This document shows, one piece after another, positions 10,480-22,981 of a DNA stretch of 64,000 nucleotides. Below the pieces are notes generated by a model. That model had not been told where the DNA came from and did not search any database. It saw only the letters and a program-made list of their open reading frames with translations. The DNA is from Pratylenchus scribneri (Eukaryota > Nematoda > Chromadorea > Rhabditida > Pratylenchidae). The stretch is from NCBI GenBank assembly GCA_030063045.1, contig JAQSEB010000080.1, positions 1-64,000 of the forward strand. The letters are read 5' to 3'. Position 1 is the first letter of the stretch, and each line of letters begins with the position of its first letter. The translations under genes and the position numbers were made by a program.

Positions 10480-13400
10480 ATGAATTTGAGTCATTCATCA
10501 AATAATTCGTCAAAAAATAATTCCTCCCTAATCAAAAATATGGCAAAATTAATTGCTCAATTGACTTTGCGACGTTCGGATTTGGAAGAATTGGAAAGAA
10601 GCTGCGAAAGCCGAGAGGAATTTGGCAAATTGGTGGAAGGATGCTTTGCTCGAGTTCAAATCAAAGGGCACAATTTGGTTGGTTTTTCGGGTACATATTC
10701 GGTTTGGGCCCACTTCTTTTGTCAAATGAGAAATTGTTTGAAAATGAAGGGTCCACCCTATGGATGTCAGGCGAATAGGGTCTAAGTATATGAGATGATT
10801 TGTCCTATCCCTGGAATAACCCTAAAATCTAATATTGATGAATGACCCGAAAGGGAATCTTTCACTATTCCGTTTGAAAAAAAAGCTGACCCAAATTGAA
10901 CAAGTATCGTTTTTCTACCTGACTCCCGGAGAATTTATGGCTTTCCTGGCAGCTATTTATGGCTTAAAATAAAAATAAATGAACTGAAACAAGAACCAAA
11001 ACTGAACAATACCATTTTTCATCCTTTACCCTAAGGGAATTTATGATTTTGGTAGCACATTGTGCCTGCCAAAAAAAGCAAAAAATCCTATTCCTTTGTT
11101 CTTTATTTTCGCTTTACCCTATATCCTATAACAGAGAGCAAGCAGAACAGGGAAATTTTTGAAAAAAAAGGAAAACAAAGATTTTAAAGTATCCGACTAA
11201 AAAATCTTTTTTACTTTATGTATTTTAAAAATGTTAGAAAATGGGAATTTTTTGGGAGAGTACAAATTTTGAAACTAAATTATGCTTTTTCCATAATAAA
11301 AAATCATTTTAAGCCAAAAAAGCTTTGATTTTTGGACATTGGCTCTTTGACTTTTAAATGGCTTATCAGAAAGATTAAAAGAAATATTGGTAATGGTAAA
11401 GTCGTTAAAATCATTTTAGGCTTCAAGCATGGCTTTTACCTTTCCTATTTACTAAAAATAAAATAATAAATTCTTATATCCACAGATTTCCATAATTCAC
11501 TCAATCATTCCGCCGGTCAAAATGCAAATGGTCCAATTTGGAATGCGTTTATATTTGCCATTGATTGGATTTGTTGAGATGGACAAAATTTTGGAGGATT
11601 TGCCCAAATTTGATGATCCACAATTTCTTTATGCGATTGATGAATTCAATAAGGTTTTTAAATTATTAAGAATTATTTTAAAAATTTATTTTTGATCCCA
11701 GGAATATTCCTACATTTCAATCAGTGAAGAATGGGCCAATGGAAAAATTAAATGCATTGAAAATGTGCTCGGCAAAAATTGGCAAAATAAAGTAAATTTT
11801 GGCCATAAAATTAAAATTAATCCCATTTATAAAATAAAGGTAAATGATAACCGAGAATTGAAGAAGAAATTAGACGAAATTGCTGGCACGAAGGCGAATG
11901 GGCCAGGCGAACTATTCCGCATTTTTGTGTATCCCGAGGAGTTAATCAAATTGTTGGAGTTGGGCAGGGAGGAATTCGAACGGGCAACCGTTGGCCTTTT
12001 TGTTCAAATAAAAATGGATAAGGTTGGAGATGTAGGATTAAAAAATATTAAAATAAATTTAATTTGGCGAGAAAATTCTTTATAAAAATTCGGAATTTTG
12101 AGGCCATAAAATATGCCACATCGGTTTTTTTTTATTAAAATTACAGTCTTATTCTTGCCAATTCTTCATTAAGACAATGCCATATATGGTATTAAAATCT
12201 TTTTGTCAAATTATTTTTTGTCCAAAAATCTTAGAATTACCATTTTTGCTTATTTATTATTGAATACAATTTATATTTAAACCATTAAAATGAACAGTGT
12301 TTCTTTAATTTTTTATTCCAAAACTTCCTAATGTTTTTCTTCCTTAATTCTAAACATACCATAATAATAATAACTTTCATTCTAGCCGTAATAATCCGGT
12401 GGTCTAAACCAAAAACCTGCATAGGAAAAATTTTTTTTTAAATAAATACTAAAAATATATAAAACATTTATTATTCCAATTAAATAATTAATCTAAAAAT
12501 TCCCATTTTATTATTTCTATGTTCCGGCTCCGGCATTCTACGGAACGCGGAGATTCGTTGCACAAATTGCCGGTGTCAGTTGGTCAAAACAACAAAATGG
12601 GGACAATACATTGGGATTGGGCGATGTTGAATTGCATTTCGAGAAAATTGGCAAATTTCCAATTCAATTCATCAAAGAAAGAGTGACACCTTCATTTGTG
12701 CGGAATTGCCTGCTAAAAATGATTGAATTGGTTGGTAAAAAATTTAAAAAAAATTTTTAAAAATATGGTTTGCAAAAATGATTAATGTTAAATTATTGAT
12801 TTCCAAAATAGTTAAATATATTTAAATAAGAGTAAAAGAAATTTTAAAATATAAAAATTTTTAATGAAAAAAAAAGGCTAACTACGTGAAAATTTTTTAC
12901 CAATTATCCATTGTATTAATATCAACATTTTTGATTAATATAGTCTAAATTAAAAAAATTTAATAAGTAAGTTTAATAAAAAGGAAAGGTAAACATTTTT
13001 ATTGAAATTTTCAGAAAATTAACAAAAAAATAATTTAGAAAAATTTCTGAGATACGGATGAAAAAAAGTTCAGTTTTGGTTTCAAATTTCAAATAATTTA
13101 GGTTAAAAATATTTTTTTTGTATTTAATTTTTCGTCATAAAATTTAATTAAATACTTTAAAAAAATTTTGTAAAAAATTATATGTTAAATGGTTGAAATA
13201 GTGATAAATTAAATAGTGAAAAATATATTATATAAAATTTCATAATTTAGCTTTAAACTGTTAAAATGTTTTTATTTATTTTTTTTTTAAATTTATCACT
13301 CACTCTTAAGAAATGTTTAATTAAAATTATCTTCCTAATTTATTTATATCATAATTATAAATTTTCATTTTTGTAGGGAATTCCATTGCCATCGAAAGAA

Positions 13401-15568
13401 TTTATCATGGAAAAGCAAAAACAATTTGGAACAATTTTTGAAAAAGTCATCCCAGATGAAAATGTCAACGAAAATGCCCCCAATGCCAATTGCTTGGAAC
13501 GATCTCAACAGATTTCGCCATCAATTTCGGCTCCACCAGCATTTTCGAATTCATCCCAAGCAGCAGAAATAAATTCAATGCCATCATCGATTATTTCACC
13601 AACCGCAGAAGAATTGGCCCAGATCAATATTCAAATATCAAATCATCAATTTCCAGCAATTTTTGACCATCCAAATGATCCAATTCAACAAATCAATTTG
13701 GCAGCTGAAACATTCACCGCTGCGGTTGATGATTTTGCCACAAATTTGAACAATTTATTCAGCAATGGTCCCCCCAGTGTTGGTGAAATTTTCGAAACGA
13801 GAATTCGGGAAAATGATGGAGCCGACAAAGATAAGGAAGCAAAAATATCGGATGAAAATGAGCAAGAGAAACAAATGAGAAAGGTGTGAAAATTATTAAT
13901 AAATTAAAAAGGGAAAAATACCAAAAAATAAATTTTCAAAAAATTAAATTGTTGAAATAATTAATTTTCTGAAAAATTAATTTGCCGAGAGATTAAATTT
14001 CCAAAAAAAATTTAATCTGAAAAAAATAAATTTCCGAAAAAATTAAAATTATTGAAAATAATTAATTTTCTGAAAAATTAATTTGCTGAGAAATTAAATT
14101 GCCAAAAAATTTATCTACAAAATTATAAATTTCCGAAAAAATTACATAATCGAGAAAAAATTTTCTGCTGAAATTTTCAAAAATTTTTGCTGAAATTTTC
14201 AGGCCATAAGTTTGGTAACAATTCATTCTAGGCAAATTATTATGACCTTAATAAAAACTAATTAAGAATTTAATTAATTATTTTTGGCAAATTTTTTTAA
14301 TGATTTAAAGGCATTTATGGATCTGCATAAATCATTTTCATCCACCGAACTTTTTCCATTTGCTGAATCATCTCCATTTTTGCAGAAAAATTACGAAGAA
14401 CGGAAAAAGGCAAAAGAAAAAACAACCCGGAATATTACCTCCGGGTCAAATTCCAACATTAATGCGAATTCTTCTCGGAAACGAATTGTTGGGGAAGGCC
14501 GCAAAATGATTTCATATGAAAGTGAATTTTGCATTGATAACGGACAAATGAACGCAGAAGGAAATTCGGCCCTAATAATTAATGGCATTGGGGAAATGGC
14601 ACAAAATGAACAGCAAAAAAGACGAAAAGTGATTTCATTCGATGCCGGTGATTTGGATACGGAAGAACGGCGAACAGTGAATTTGGCTGCAGCACCAAGA
14701 AATGAGCAAACTACCCAAAAGGGGTCAATTTTTGAACGAATTCAAGTGGATCCAGATGGGCAGAAGAAATTGGCTGAAGGCATTTTGAAGAACCGAGAAA
14801 TGAAGGCAAGTTTTTGGTCATCTAAATGAAAAATAATCATCAAATTTAAGCAAAGAATCAGAGTCACATTTCCTGGCCAAATTCCAATTGATCAACCATT
14901 GGTACGTCTTATTCTATAGACTAGCCGATTTTGATTTTATGCCGATTTTGATTTTCGCTAACTAAAAATTTTATAGTGACAGATATTCTAGTTTGCGATC
15001 AATGGCCATATTTCAGCATATAAGCATCCTAGGTTTTTTTAATTTATGGTTCATTCGATTCGGCATGATCGATTTATAGTTGGAGGAAATACTAATTTTG
15101 ATAAGATTTATTCAATTTTAGGCCATAACTTTGGTTCAAACTGATCAAATTTATTTTAGCATAAAATCATATAAACAAAACAATCTATCAATTTGACCAT
15201 AAATTAACTCTATGCGATATTTAGAACATTCGGAAATCAAAATCGACTTAAAATCAAATCGGTTGCAATTGCAACAAATATAAAATTTATCCATAAATTT
15301 AAGCATAAAATCACTGTTCCTCTTCAAGCGCCAATTCCAATTGATCAGCCATTGGCAAGTGCCATTAATCCATATTTTTTATAATACAAATTTTTAGCCG
15401 AAAATGCCAGCTATCAATCAAAGGCCGCTCACACCTTCCATCGTCTATTGTCCGACTTGTAATAATGTTGCATTTTGCAACAAAGAATCATGGCGAGGCC
15501 ATTTGGCACAAAATGGAGCAACAATTTTGTGCGGATATTGCAAAAATTCATTCCAATTAAACTATTAA
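10480..15568 (+). CDS. Plus3-domain protein, Rtf1-like, nine exons
   Basis: Model exons: 10480-10677, 11486-11653, 11702-11791, 11840-12022, about 12518-12730, 13377-13883, 14311-14805, 14851-14901 and 15398-15568. All junctions are phase 0, giving about 691 residues. Exon 1 has a Plus3 N-half (LTLRRSDLEELE then GCFARVQI). Exon 4 repeats the pattern (LFRIFVYPEELIKLLE then GLFVQIKM). Exon 5 carries RRFVAQIAGV and exon 6 starts GIPLPSKEFI, both resembling the C-half of the Rtf1 Plus3 domain (YRVAEITGV, GMQLPTLDEIN). Rtf1 belongs to the Paf1 transcription elongation complex in the nucleus. The last exon adds CPTCNNVAFC, an HLAQNGA stretch and CGYC, a Cys/His motif not typical of Rtf1. Odd points: a GC donor after 14805, no AG acceptor visible before exon 5, and two Plus3-like N-halves. 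An acceptor-like TTTTCCAG lies 20 bases before the ATG. It could instead be two genes. Confidence 0.5.
13905..14170. repeat. Degenerate tandem repeat in an intron
   Basis: The intron between exons 6 and 7 of the Plus3 gene contains two long imperfect copies of a block with TTAATTTTCTGAAAAATTAA, plus shorter echoes ending in ATTAAATTTCCGAAAAAA. Slipped-strand expansion of an AT-rich sequence is the simplest reading. Confidence 0.55.
14930..15397 (+). other. Intron with duplicated exon-like remnant
   Basis: This stretch separates the last two exons of the Plus3 gene. At 15331-15354 it repeats the ATTCCAATTGATCA(G/A)CCATTG end of exon 8, followed by GCAAGT instead of GTACGT. The copy is out of frame with its neighbours, so I read it as a duplicated exon remnant rather than a used exon. 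Confidence 0.45.
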
Positions 15569-16453
15569 AATTAACATTTTCTTATTTTTTAATTAATTTA
15601 TTAGCATCAAAATATATTCCTACTTTTTATCAACCAATTTTATGCAGATCTTGCCAACATTCATTCCAATACATTCACAATGAATTTAATATATTAAATT
15701 AATTATTAATTAAAAATATTCCATTTTTTTGACAATCAATATCATATTCAATATCAGCAATTCCAATATTTATTTATGCTTTAATTATTTATTCATTGAT
15801 AAATTTTTATAATTTTGTTCAAACAAATGTAATGATTATTATATAAATTCATTATTTTTCTAGAGCATAAAATACAAAAAAAAATTTCATTGATTTAAAA
15901 TATAGACAGCTTTGATGGATTGGGTCCTTTTATTTTTCAATGATTTTGCGTAAATTTTCGCAAATCAATTCATCTATAAAAAATCACTCATTTACCAGTT
16001 TTAATAAAATTTGAGTTAACCATATAGGACTAATATTTAATTAATAATTAATATTCTTCATTAAATGAAGCAATTTTATTTTACATAGCTCTGAGAAAAA
16101 TAAAATTATTTTTTTATAGTTCAATTCAATGCATTGTTTAATCATTTCAATTCAACTTAATGAAAAAACGCTCTAGAAAATAATTAAAAAGAATTACTAT
16201 GAATGAAATGAAGCAATTTTATTTACATTGTTCTAAGAAAAATATAAAGTTGTATGCAAATAAAAATAAATTTTTTATAGTTCAATTCAATCCATTGATT
16301 TAATCATTTGATTTCAATGGAGAAAGAAATAGATCTAGAATGTAATGAATAATATCATAAAAAATATTCATTTATAATAAAGAAAATTCTAATTTCTATT
16401 AAATATTTAATTTATGAACATTTCAATGAATTTTTATATTTTCATTCATCACA
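15569..16453. other. Intergenic, no gene seen
   Basis: AT-rich stretch between the convergent Plus3 gene and the minus-strand receptor. It contains two similar blocks (about 16060-16170 and 16210-16340), each with AAGCAATTTTATTT and TAGTTCAATTCAAT. No coding signal. Confidence 0.5.
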
Positions 16454-17931
16454 TCAATTGGAACCAATAAAATTATTCACTTTAGTGGATATATTTGATA
16501 TTTTATTTTGTTGTTTGCCTGTTCCTTTGTATTTTTTGCAAAATATTGTGCGAAATTGTTGGGCAATATTTCCTCGAAAATCAGAAATCAAAATTGCTAA
16601 ACTGATTTCCTCTATGCAAAGTTCAATCCAATAAAAACCAATATTTGTCCAATAGCGAATTAACATCAAGTCATCAGTCCAAATTACAGTAATACCAGAC
16701 AATCGACCAAGCACACTCATTCGAAAGCAGGAAACGAGAGAACATGACAGGCAAATAAAAAAGATTCGTAACAGGTCCTTTTCCGCATTAACATTTGTAA
16801 ATACGTCATTATTATTTTCTAAAAATGTTGAAATTTTTTGAAGAATTCCTTTACGGAATGCGAATATACTTATTAGATTTTAATAAACTTATAAAAAATA
16901 CTAACAATTTATTTTTTTGATAGTTGGAGAAAGGGCTCAGCTTTGACTTTGCGAAATTATATTATTAAATATTTTAATGATAACGATGGAATATTCCACT
17001 CACGATATTTTATTTTCATCCATAACAATCGACAACCGAAAGCAATATAGCATAAAATTGTCAAATAATTAACTGCATTAGCGAAATATAAGTGTAAATC
17101 CATTGGTGTTGAATGGGTGTATTTGGAGATTTGAATTTGAATTATGTAGAAGTAGCCAATTATGGTAGAAAGAAGCCAGAGAAATAAGCATATCCAATAA
17201 AAATACCTTATTATAAGGCAATATAAATGCATTAACAATAAGCTATCCCCACTTCCAAAAAATTTTTTCTCCCCGTAAAAATAAAACACTTTTTTATTCC
17301 CAATTTAAATTGCGGAAATAAATTAGAGAAGTTCTTGAATCTTATTATGAATTAGAATTAATTGTTAATTGATTCTCAAGAAATTTTATTGTGAATTTGA
17401 ATGTTTTCTGCTGGAAAATTGGATAATTTCCGGAATAATATTATTATATAATTATAATAATACTTCATGCAATTCAATGAGAAAAAATGTCTTTAATGTG
17501 TATTTTGTATCCAGAGTCAAAACACTTTATGTAATGTTTAATAAATTAATAAGATTTTTTTACCTTCTCTTTGCTGCAAATGATTTATAGTGGAATGGAA
17601 AGAAAAGTGCATGAACTCGATTAATGGCCAGTGCCAAAATATGTATCGCAGACACTGTCTCCAATGTTTGATCGTTTGCGAAGAGAATTGAGAAATAAAT
17701 AGTTCGGAATGGTTCAGAAAAATTCATTCCATTATTTATATTAATGAACATTGGCAAATCTGCCGAAAGAAATCGAAGCAAATTTCCAATGGCCCGACTA
17801 AAAATAATGATCAAAGCCGATCGAGTGGAAGTTAATTTCCAAATTGGTCGCAATAAAAAAAGAATGATAAAGAAGAGCAGAATTTGCACAGTGAGACGGA
17901 GTATCCAATCATAAGGTGGAGGAGAAAGCAT
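16454..17931 (-). CDS. Serpentine 7TM chemoreceptor (copy A)
   Basis: Three exons on the minus strand: 17564-17931, 17004-17206 and 16454-16818, joined in phases 2 and 1, giving 311 residues. Exon 1 encodes TM1-TM3 and ends in INRVHALFFPFHYK, which sits where nematode receptors of the Srg superfamily carry their NR-x-x-A-x-x-x-P-x-x-Y signature after TM3. Exon 2 carries TM4-TM5 (YFYWICLFLWLLS to CRLLWMK). Exon 3 carries TM6-TM7 and ends with the FRGNIAQQFRTIF tail. It is a plasma-membrane receptor, presumably for environmental or host chemicals. The ATG lies three bases after a CTAG, a possible spliced-leader acceptor. It is closely related to the three copies at 35.9-42.9 kb, so this copy is separated and inverted. 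Assignment to one family within the superfamily (srv, srg, srxa) is not secure. Confidence 0.8.
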
Positions 17932-18134
17932 TTTCTAGCATTAAAATATTTAAATAAATAAATTTTCTAATATTAAAATAAAAAATTTTTTGGCAATAAT
18001 TTTGAATGGGTATCTATTAAATTCTCAAAAAATTTTTTAAAGTCAATTTGAAAAACGAATAAAGCAAATTGAAATAAAAATTAATTTTTGTTGAATGACG
18101 AACAGAGCAACAGCAGATGTAAAAATTTGAATCG

Positions 18135-18190
18135 AAAAATTTCTGCTCTGACAAGTGGCAGCAGCCTCCATCATATTCATAATTAATATA
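18135..18190 (-). promoter_or_regulatory. Conserved upstream block of receptor copy A
   Basis: On the minus strand, about 200 bases before the copy A ATG, the sequence ATTATGAATATGATGGAGG is followed by CTGCTGCCACTTGTC. Related blocks lie upstream of copies B (about 35210-35270), C (39117-39160) and D (40948-41000), against an otherwise diverged AT-rich background. It is a candidate shared promoter element. Confidence 0.4.
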
Positions 18191-18967
18191 ATATTCCAAG
18201 AAAGTGCATAGAGGCCAGCAGATGATTTAATTCAGGTCTGAGGGCTCCCAAGTGGCAAGTGCCAATTAATTCAATAAAAAGATAGGATAGAGATCGTTAA
18301 GACACATGAATAGAATAGAATTTTTGTCCTGGATTGGTTAAAATTAATCGGTATTAAACAATTTAAATTGATTGGTTATGTATTTTTCACAATAGCCGAG
18401 GCAATATAGATTAACTTGGACAGCAATTAATTTTTAAATTTTAATAAATATTAATTTTTTAATTCGTAAATTAATAAAGGCGCAACATTTATTTAATTAT
18501 TAATTTTAATTCCAATTAATTATTTTGTCTATAATCATGTAAATATTTTTTTGACCACAAAATTGCCCAATTTTTCGATATTTCTAGTATGATTGTTACG
18601 AGGACACAGCAGGACGATTGTTACGAGAATACCAGGATGATGGTTAAGAGAATACGATTGTTAAACGATTGTGTCTTTAGTAATTTCGCACCGTTTCTTT
18701 AGTATTTTTCCATCTATTCTGTAGTAATAATTTTCCAAATAGTCTTTGTTTGCATAAATCTTTATATTTTTCTCATTGCTATTTAAATGCTTCAATTCAT
18801 ATTGAGCATTTCTTTTAAATAAATTTCAAGAGCTGTTTTTTATTAATTGAATTTTTCATTTTATTTTTAGCTTAAAATAATTAATTTTAATTTGCATACT
18901 TTTTATTCTTCTCAATGTTATTTAAATAAAAATGCTTTAATTCATGTCGAATATTTTTTTTCTATTC

Positions 18968-19436
18968 CTGGGGCCAATAAAAATGGTGCCTACATTCTAC
19001 ATTCTATTCTACAAATGCGAAAATTGTAGGATGTAGGAAGAAATTTAATAAAAATGAATAAAAATTGTAGAATTGTAGATATAGATGTCGAATTATAGAT
19101 GTAGCTTGTAAATTCAGAACGAAATTGGAGTCAATAAAATAATGAAATTTCGTTTTCTACAATCTACAAATATTTGATTGGCGGTGATGAGCATCCCCCA
19201 AATTTTTGTAGAATGTAGTGCAAGAATGTAGAAATGTAGAAAGAGAAAGCTTCATTTTTATTGGGAATACTACATTTTACAAATTTCCGTCTACAATCTA
19301 CAAATATGCGTCTACAATCTACAACTACATTTTTTTCCCATTTTTATTGAATTTGGTCTACATTTTACAAATCTACAATCTACAAGCTAAAAATGTAGAT
19401 ATAGTTTGTAGAATGTAGACACCATTTTTATTGACC
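18968..19436. mobile_element. MITE-like element with ~30-bp TIRs
   Basis: The left end GGGGCCAATAAAAATGGTGC continues into CTACATTCTACA. The right end is its imperfect reverse complement, finishing TTTTTATTGACCCC. The interior is a run of variants of TGTAGAATGTAGA and their complements, so it folds extensively. No coding capacity and no clear target-site duplication. Confidence 0.7.
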
Positions 19437-20372
19437 CCTGATGTTAATGCGTTGCCCTTAATTAAAAAAAGTGCAGAGAAATATGATTATTCTCATTAAT
19501 TTTATTTAGACCAAATTGTACATTTTTGTACAAATAATACAAATTTTTAATGAACGCTTTTCTCGATTCTACCACATTCTTACAAATTCCATTTATGTTA
19601 GCAACGCATTTTTTTCACAATCAAATAAAAATGCGTTTAAATAAGGAAACCAAGTTTCTCACAACATTTATTACAGATTTTCGGTGTGTGAAAAGTTTTC
19701 ATATTCGCAATAAAATAAAATAAAATAAAATAATATTAGGAATTTTTAGAAATTTTCCTTTTATTTGAATTTTATTATTTAATTTCATATTATGTATTGT
19801 CTTATGATCTGAATCAATTTTCATCAAAAAATTTATAAATTCTAGGAAAAATATTCAATAAAAATTTTAATTATAAAACACGCAATTCATAAAAATTTCC
19901 AATATTTTCTGACATGCAATTCTTAAAAAAATGTATTTCTTTAATTTTCGTTTATCACGAATAAATTTAATAACAACAGTGACAAAGGCTTAAACTTTTG
20001 TACCTAATTAATTAAAATTTTATCCATTTGTTATTTAATTTAAAATTGGCATTTTGCATATTTTTAAAGTTATTTATTAAATTGACACTTTTTAATTTTA
20101 TTATTTTTCAAAATTGATTACGGCACTTTTAAGCGTTAAATTCTATAAATTGCTACTTTTGAGATAATATCACGGCTTCTTTTTCTTACATCTTTAAAAT
20201 GCTTAAAAACAAATATTAAATGGCATATCTAATATGTGTTCCCGTTCTTTTAAAAAATAATTTTTATTTACTTTTAAACTTGCAAAATTTTAAATGAATA
20301 TATATATAAAAATTTACATAAATAATTATTTATCCAACCAAGATAAATCGAAAGAATTTTATTAAATAAAAA

Positions 20373-22981
20373 ATGTCTACATCAAATTCAACTGTAACAA
20401 CAATATTGCCTTCCACTGAACCTGATTCTGCTAATGATTGTAATTTGGCCGAGAAGTCCGTCCTTGATCCAGCCTATAATTCCATTCGAATTGCGCACAT
20501 AATTTTTGGCCTAATAATCGTCGCTTTATTGGCTAAAATTATTTATAAATGCCATCGTGTTCGAATACCATTACATGGAAATTTAAAAGTAAAAATTTAA
20601 TATAATTTAAAAATGTGAAAAATTAAAGCATAAATTTTTTTTTCAATTTAATTAAATATTAAATTAATTAAAATTTTATTAAATAAAAAAATAAAATTTA
20701 CCTAATTAATTAAAATAATAAAATTACATTTTAAGCTTTTGCTGATCAATGTGCTCTTTTGTTATTTCTTTTTTGCCTCTTCTATTTCTCTAACATCCTT
20801 GCGATTTTTGGTCAGATAAAAATTTTAATTTTATTTATATTTTTTTTTTTTCTCAAAAAAAGATTCTCTACTTCATCTATACTGATCCATGCCAATGTTT
20901 AACCCAAATTTGGCTGGGCTATTTGCTGAGGATGCCAGCATATATTTATTATATTGCATCACCATTGCTGCATTTTGCCATCATGGTAAAAAATTATATT
21001 TTTTAAATTTTCCAAATTTTTAAATTTATAGAAAAATTACAAATTTGTTTAATTTTATCAGTTTTATTTCCATTTTCAATTCTTTGTCATATTTTCGATA
21101 ATGAAAATGCCTAAATTTATGTGAAAAAAATTATAATAAATTATTTTTTATTTTTTTTTAATTTTTTTTTATCTTCTTCACTTCACAGATTGAGCGTGTC
21201 CGTGCCACTTTGTTTGTGCACAATTATGAGCAGGAAGGAATTCGTTGTGGTATCTATGGCGTCATCATTGTGGTAAATTATCATATTAAAAAAATACAAA
21301 ATATAAAAAATGATGATTTAATTTTAATTTTATATAACATGGATATTAATACAGAAAAAGTGTAAATATAAACCAAAATTGGGCAAATTTACTTCTTTTG
21401 GTCATAGTATTCTGTCCAATTTTGTTTGGATTAATCATTATGATATCAAAGTTAAATATAGAAATATAAAGCTATTGGCCAAATATAAAATTAAAATGAA
21501 AATTGTTTATTTCTTCAATTTTAGTGGGTTATTACGGCATTGTTTTCATTGTACATTGTGCTAACGTCGCTAGCAGATACGGATACTTTTGGAAAGCCGT
21601 TGATCTACGTTAGCATGACAACAAAATATAATGCCCAAGTAATATAATATTTTTTATTAATTTTAATTTAAAATATTCCAAAAAAATTTAATTTCAATTA
21701 TAATTTATAAATATTTAATAATTTTTACTATAATTTTAAAAATAAAATTATAATATTTTTAGTAATTAAAATATTTATTAAAATTAGTTGTAATTTTTAT
21801 TATTAATTTTAATTTAACTATATTAATTTAAATTATGTTAAATTTTATTAATTTAAAATGTCTTAAAAATTTAAAAATTTCCAGTTTTTCATCAATATTC
21901 ATTATTTTCTCCTTTTCCTCGTTGTTTGCATCTCATTGGCCGACTATTTACTAATCAAAATGAATCGATTGGTTTTGCGCCAAAATCAGTTCGTATATTT
22001 GATTTAATATCCAAATTTATGGACAAATTATTTTTCCAGTAATGCAATTCGCTACAATCTCAGTCAAAATTACCAAGCAAATGAGAATATTGGCACAATG
22101 CGCATCATTTTCCCATTGGATTTTTCCTATACTTTCTTCTTCACAATTTTCATCATTGCCTCAGCCATTGTACGCCTTGAGCGTGATTCGTTGGGTCCCC
22201 TTAAATACGTTTACATTTATGAGGGAATTCAGCTGGTAAATATTATTTATTTTTAAACCCAAATATTTTATTTAAAATATTTATCTAAAATTGTCTTTTT
22301 AGGCCAAAAATTTAATTAAATATTCATCTTAAAAGCGAATTTCCAACTAACAGTAATCTAATCAAATTAATCGTTCAGATTGAATTCATATAAGAAAATT
22401 ATTAATGGAATTTTTTAAAATAACATTATTTTTGAACAAAGATCAGCAAAATAGGAAAAATTGGGAATTTTTCATTATTTTTGGAATTTTTTAAAATAAC
22501 ACTTTTTTGAATAAGTCAGAAAAATAGTAAAAAAAATTTGGAATTTTTCATTTTTTTGGCCCTAATTTTTCTGATTAATTGATAATTTTTCTATCAAAAT
22601 GCTCTGCAGAATGAGTTTATTACAATGCTATAAAATTTTTATTTATTTGTTGTAAGATTATGGAGATATTAGACAATTCACATAATTGAGGCCAAATTTA
22701 AACTTATTTATTCCCAGAGTATTTAAATTATTAATCAGAAATTTTTTTTTTATTTTTCATATTTAAATTTTGGATAATTTTTGAATATTTTTAAAAATAA
22801 TTAAATTAATTTAATTTTTTCACAGATCCTTTTTATGCATGCCATAATCACCCTGTGCGCTTATTTATTTTTCTTGGGTCGACGTTCAAAAGCTGGCCGA
22901 GATGCAATCAAGGAAATGAGCCCTGAGGAAGAGGCGAAAAAATATTTTAAACATTTACAGAGACAATGGGCAACTGAATAA
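20373..22981 (+). CDS. Sra/Srab-type serpentine receptor, copy 1
   Basis: Eight exons: 20373-20588, 20736-20810, 20863-20985, 21189-21272, 21525-21638, 21885-21988, 22040-22235 and 22826-22981. Recognition features of the Sra superfamily (sra, srab, srb, sre): LHGNLKLLLIN after TM1, IERVRATLFVHNYE after TM3, and the YQANENIGTMR motif before TM6. The C-terminal tail is charged (SPEEEAKKYFKHLQRQW). The predicted product is a seven-helix chemoreceptor in sensory-neuron membrane. Donor 2 is GTCAGA, weaker than the GTAAAA at the same site in copy 2. The ATG context is AAAAATG with no splice-acceptor-like AG. The gene and its promoter are duplicated in tandem at 25.3-29.3 kb. The exact subfamily is uncertain. 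Confidence 0.85.
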
